Shown here: piece after piece, positions 59,441 through 64,000 of the stretch
Layout of the letters: each line of letters begins with the position of its first letter
Numbering within the stretch: position 1 is the first letter of the stretch
Assembly (NCBI GenBank): GCA_942486035.1
Contig: CALNXK010000105.1
Coordinates: 1,171,001 to 1,235,000 of the forward strand
Reading direction: 5' to 3'
Source of the DNA: Porites lobata
Lineage: Eukaryota; Cnidaria; Anthozoa; Scleractinia; Poritidae
Length of the DNA stretch: 64,000 bases
The notes under the pieces: generated by a model
Databases searched by the model: none
What the model was told of the DNA's origin: nothing
The model's input: only the letters and a program-made list of their open reading frames with translations
Made by a program: the position numbers and the translations under genes

Positions 59441-60426
59441 GACAAGACATACTGTCACTTATTCAAGACGATTTTATTTCGGGAACTAAACTTGCTATTG
59501 ACAAAAATAAAGACAGAAAATGGGACGTACACGAGTGGATAAACTTAAAAGATGTACCAGGTATAATCCAATCATCGTTTCATTATCAACGCACGATACG
59601 GTTAAGTTCCTTGTGATCATTTTTACACGGTAGCCGATACTAGTCGGCAGGGTACGTTTCGGGTACACCCAAAGTTCAACAGAAAATCTGGTTCTCTTGC
59701 TTTCATCACCCAATTCCTTTTTCTGTTAATGCAATAGTCCAGTGACTGAGAGCAAAGAAGGATCATGTTAGTGACATTGCAAACAACCATTTTTCATTCG
59801 GTGAGATAAATCTCGGTAAATCACGTGACTTGGAAAACAATCAGCTAATCCCTAGAATGTTGAGATGATGTTTGCGGACATATGTCGGGCGTGATATCCA
59901 ATAACTGTACCTATAATATTCCGAAGCTGTAAGACATGGTATGATTCCTATCTTCAACTAAGGAAATCCTGCCTGTACTAAGGAAATCCTCCAACTGATT
60001 ATGAGACATGAATTGCCTTTTGCTTAGGAGAGTAAAGAGTAAGAGTAAAACCACTGAGACTTCAGAGATAACTAAACGGCCTGCAGAGAAATTTTCAGAA
60101 AATACAGAGATAAAAGCGAAGATATATCCTACTTATGCTATAATATACTCAGTTCGGCCGATGTCAATACAGGATACATCTAACCGTTTTTGGATAGTCA
60201 TGCGATGCGGACACGTTTTCTCATGGCAATTAAAACAACAGCCCAAAGGCTAAAATCAATAAATTCAAACCCAACAGAAAACTTTGAATTTAAAAAATCG
60301 CTTCTATTTATTGCAGGAAATCAAGCTTCCAGAGGAGTAAAAGGAGCTGCAGCAGCGGAAGGAGTGCCAGCCCTGAAGGACCAGGCCACGGGTTTTTTGG
60401 ATAAAATTCAAAACAAACGCATTTGA
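59441..60426 (+). CDS. 3' end of a gene with an EF-hand-like loop (two exons; start not found)
   Basis: Exon 59441-59560 (phase 1 in and out) and terminal exon 60317-60426 (TGA) join in frame. The first gives QDILSLIQDDF, then GTKLAIDKNKDRKWDVHEW. The segment DKNKDRKWDVHE fits the 12-position EF-hand loop at positions 1, 3, 5, 9 and 12 (D, N, D, D, E), but has R at position 6 where Gly is usual and W at position 8. The terminal exon reads NQASRGVKGAAAAEGVPALK and then DQATGFLDKIQNKRI. Its acceptor TTATTTATTGCAG is good; the acceptor of the first exon (GTGATTGACAG) lacks a pyrimidine tract. Upstream exons were not recognised. If real, the product could bind calcium or keep only the fold; a family name cannot be given. 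Confidence 0.42.
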
Positions 60427-63400
60427 AATCTCTTTTTCCAGTTTTAATGTGCTTTTTCTTTTGGAGAGTTTTGAGTAAAGACAGGACCAGAAATAACAAT
60501 AAGGCCATTTATACGAGGGGAAATAGATACGCGTCTCATATAAGGCACGGAGGGTAACAAACGACTATATAAGGTGCATGCGACTAAGCCAAGTCGCTTC
60601 TCATCTAAGACACATTCACTCTAGCAGTCGCGTCTTATTTTTCCTCATTTAAATGGAGCTATTTTATTTCAGTTACACCGTAAATGGAGCAAAATTTCAT
60701 AACTGTTCAGAAGGCTCTTTCCACGTAGTGTCCGTGAGCATTCAAACACCGGGAAACAACGACTTAATCTAAGGACACACTTCCGCTGAACATTCATTCC
60801 ATTTCATTTTTGTTAACTCTCCTCCTTACTGTGTATTCTTTGCAAGTTTCTATGGGTGCTTATTTTGCTTAAAAACAACTTTTGACCGGGCAACTACGCA
60901 CATACTCCCTTGACGCAGTTGAGTGGGCTGTTAAATATTCCATGAGCAAACGTCACTTGAGTGGTTATTCTTTTAAAGAGAATTGAAATTAGGGGTTTGA
61001 AGTCAGTTTACCGTGACCCGTTGCGACGTTGCTAATAAGTTTGGTTATGTTGCCGAAGGGGTTGTATCATAACAACTCCATCCTACGCAGAACCAAAGAA
61101 CTAAGGGGTAACAAGCGAAACAAATACCACGGGAACGGAATTTTCAGACATTTAAAATACCTGCAGGCATTTTCAAAACTGGAGCAATTATGTGCAGATG
61201 GAAAAAAAAATCCTGACTGATTGAACTTTTGTAGGATCTCAATCACTATGTCACTATGTGCGTGATTATAAATATTGGCTTAACTTGAAATAACGTTATC
61301 CTTGAAGTGAGATCATTCAACCTAACACTTAGATAAACACTTACGATACTACAGACAAACAAGTCTCGGACTTTAGATAAATCACTCACCGAAATTGAAA
61401 GCTGTTCTGATCAGCATTGTTATGTGGCATTATATTAAAAGGTAGTTTTATATGGGCACACTTGAACACTCTTGTAGCATTGTTGTATTTTGAAACGAGC
61501 TGAGAAGGGCATTAACAATTCTTAGCCAGAGAAAGCTCAAGAAAAATTCCGATGGATTTAAAGTATTGAAGAGGGTGTTTAAACGATGAAGTAGACTCAG
61601 CACAGCCGTTAATTTTCACAACCGTGGGAATCCTAGCTATTTATAACGGGAAATGTAAATGCCCCTCACTTGATCTCTTGAATAGAACTGATTTATAGAT
61701 AGTTATTATTCCTTTAAAGGTACCTCCAAATCCAACCCGGGGATTGTGAAGGGCGCAGGGAGCGCGTAGGTGTCATTCTTTTATGCTGACACTTTTCTGA
61801 ATAATATTTTTTCCCTTTTTTTTAATGACGACAAGTTGAATAGTGATTACGTAAGTTCTGACAGAAAAAAAAGAGCTTAATAACAGAGGGTTGAAGGTGG
61901 GAGAATTTATTACAATCCTAAAAATCATTTTGCCTGTTTTTAACAGCTAAACGCATTCTTAACCCCTTTGTAGATTCACAGTGTGCATTTTTTTTTCACT
62001 CGACAGCGCGATCAATTAAAATATTTTCGCGATTTCTAGAGCGAATAACAGCATGTCGTGCAAACAAAACGATTCACGATGATCCAGTTGTGTTACGGGT
62101 CAAGTGAACACTAACATGTATGTGCCCCACATTTGCTCAGCTTTTTATACTACCGCTGCATCCGGGGATATATTTGGCCTGGCAACGATATCCGTTGGGA
62201 AAGTCTGCCAGTGCTAATAAGGTGCTACTCGAATCACGTAATCAGTAATGGTTGCTTCATGGATGAACTGACGTTAAATGCTTTCAAATTAAAGAAGGAA
62301 CAGACACAATGCTAAGGAAACGACGCCGAAAAGAAAAACGGCGTTGATATACTCTGACAGTATGAATGGTCACGTCGACAACCAACCTTCTTTAAGGTTC
62401 TTTTGTGCTAACAGAGATAGCAAGGGATAAGAAACAAATTTATCAATTCAGTTGTTAAATAGTGAGAGCAGTTTTAGGTAAAGAGAGATCAATTTCACTC
62501 TGTACGAAAAAGACAAGACATTTTTGGCGGGAATTCAGCTGCCCACGCACCTCATTGACGTCATACCATGGCGAGATGGGTCTCATCAGTTACCAAAAGA
62601 AGAGAGACTATAAAGGACGAAAATAAAAATGTACGGTGGTTTCCCCACCTTTAATTGTGAAGAGGAACTCATTGCGCTTAAAAAAATTGAAAATTTTTTG
62701 CTGGCATTGAAGTTGACTAAGGAACCGAAGGGCATGGATAAAGCCCTATATTTATAGTGAAAGTCAGAGCTTCTCGTGTAGTACAGTAATCAGGAAGAAC
62801 TGATATTTATAACATTTCGCAAAAAGAAGGAAGAATCCTTCCGTCATAGGAAAAGTAAGAAGAGTTAAAATAAACCTCAAGCACTCGGACAGATGCAACT
62901 GAGCGTGAAAATGTAATTGTTAAAATTTCTTTCAGGGGATTTAAATTCTTGCTTAACTATGCAAAGTAAAATAGAAGCGAACTCGTTAATTCTTTATTCC
63001 TCTTACATTTCAATTCCACGAATTTTAAAGGGAAACAGACCAAGGGATTACAGATATACAATATCACGTATTTTGAGGGCAGGTACCGAAGACTGGGATC
63101 GAATGGCAGAAAGAAAACAATTTTCAGACGATTTGGAGTTTGGTGTGACAAGGAACTGAAATTCCGCATTAAAACTCTTCAATAGCTCACGCACACAACT
63201 CGGATTTCTTCTTGTGTTTATCCTATTTAAGGGTCTGTGACTGTACAAATTTCTACCTGAGTTTTCATCGCATGTTTTAGTATCGTCGCCATAGAAAAAG
63301 TTCAAAATGTAGTTTAATCAATAAAAGAATACTTGTAAACAGATTGTATTTAATGCATAAGTCGTCCATAGGCGCCGTTTGACGTCACAGGCCATCACTT

Positions 63401-64000
63401 TGTTGTCATGGCCCATAGCCGGAGGCAACGATTGGCGGTTGGCATTGCATCACATTATAATCACAAATGAGTGGAATATTTTTAAAAGAGGATATCAAAT
63501 GGGCTTAATTACAAACGTGCTTGCAGTGAACTAACATATCACAAGGTGAGGTGCACGATAGACTAAGCACGGCAGCTCCGATGAGAAACTTCTTAAGTTG
63601 AGACAAATTAGCTCTGTTCAGCGACTGAGACACCTCGGACACACTTTTCCTCGCCAACCTTGGCAGTTTATGCGGATTGCATTTTCCTCTTCTGTTTTTA
63701 AAAGACAATCTTGACTCTTTGAGCACAAGTTTATTGAACAGGTAAGTGCTGTCATGCGCAGAAGAAATTTCTAATCCCAAGGAAAAAAAATTAAGGTTTA
63801 TAAATATCTGACAAGGCCCAAAACACCTATATTACTAATTTTGTTACAGTTTTTGTTAAGACATAATTAATGGTTAAAAATGCGATATATTCATTTATTT
63901 GCTCTTTTCATGTCCTAAACATCGTAAATGTGTGGGATCAGTTGAGTATACATCGTGAAACATGTGCGGTTACTGAAACGTAGGATGTCCTAAGTTGCGG
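60427..64000. other. Right-edge stretch, no feature recognised
   Basis: AT-rich sequence with frames of 60-91 residues on both strands that overlap one another (for example 62917-63159 against 63048-63305) and show no domain or splice support. No clear repeat ends seen. Confidence 0.4.

Noticed and set aside
62917..63305. Overlapping 80- and 85-residue frames on opposite strands
   Set aside because: They cover the same DNA, have no recognised motif and no exon context.

Overview
Eukaryotic, intron-rich, AT-rich nuclear DNA with dense short interspersed repeats. The protein families (extracellular PAN, EGF, thrombospondin type 1 and trefoil domains encoded by phase-1 cassette exons) and the kinds of small foldback elements point to an anthozoan cnidarian, probably a stony coral. 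That placement is inference, because no species marker is present. No gene here is a long single ORF. The models were built by joining short exons at GT/AG sites with matching phase.

Left part (1-15.7 kb): two minus-strand genes. The first starts with an N-terminus resembling a mitochondrial targeting peptide at 4318 and runs off the left edge (exons 4191-4318, 2166-2222, 467-556). The second is a complete seven-exon tetraspanin of 250 residues (10165-15638) with four membrane segments and the CCG / PDSCC / GC cysteine pattern of the large extracellular loop. Between them lie a Penelope-like retroelement remnant with a decayed hammerhead-like motif and several foldback elements.

Centre (22.4-45.4 kb): three plus-strand genes for secreted proteins. 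The first (22468-31996) encodes signal peptide, PAN-like domain, EGF, calcium-binding EGF, three TSP1 repeats and a C-terminal trefoil domain, 420 residues. The next two (33931-36570 and 39423-45345) are tandem paralogues of about 177 and 199 residues. Each has a signal-peptide exon of 40 nt, an 18-nt micro-exon and three exons that each carry one trefoil domain. Exon sizes and phases match, and about 470 bp upstream of the start codons is also similar. The window therefore holds a small trefoil cluster whose members probably act outside the cell, in mucus, extracellular matrix or skeletal organic matrix (inference).

Right part (45.4-64 kb): mostly noncoding and repeat-derived sequence (LINE remnants, foldback elements, local duplications). 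The only gene supported there is the 3' end of a plus-strand gene with an EF-hand-like loop (59441-59560 joined to 60317-60426); its upstream exons were not found.

Interspersed repeats include tRNA-derived SINE-like units, a TTAA-flanked piggyBac-type nonautonomous element, one foldback element nested in another, and homopolymer or trinucleotide tracts. No rRNA, CRISPR array or prokaryotic feature was seen.
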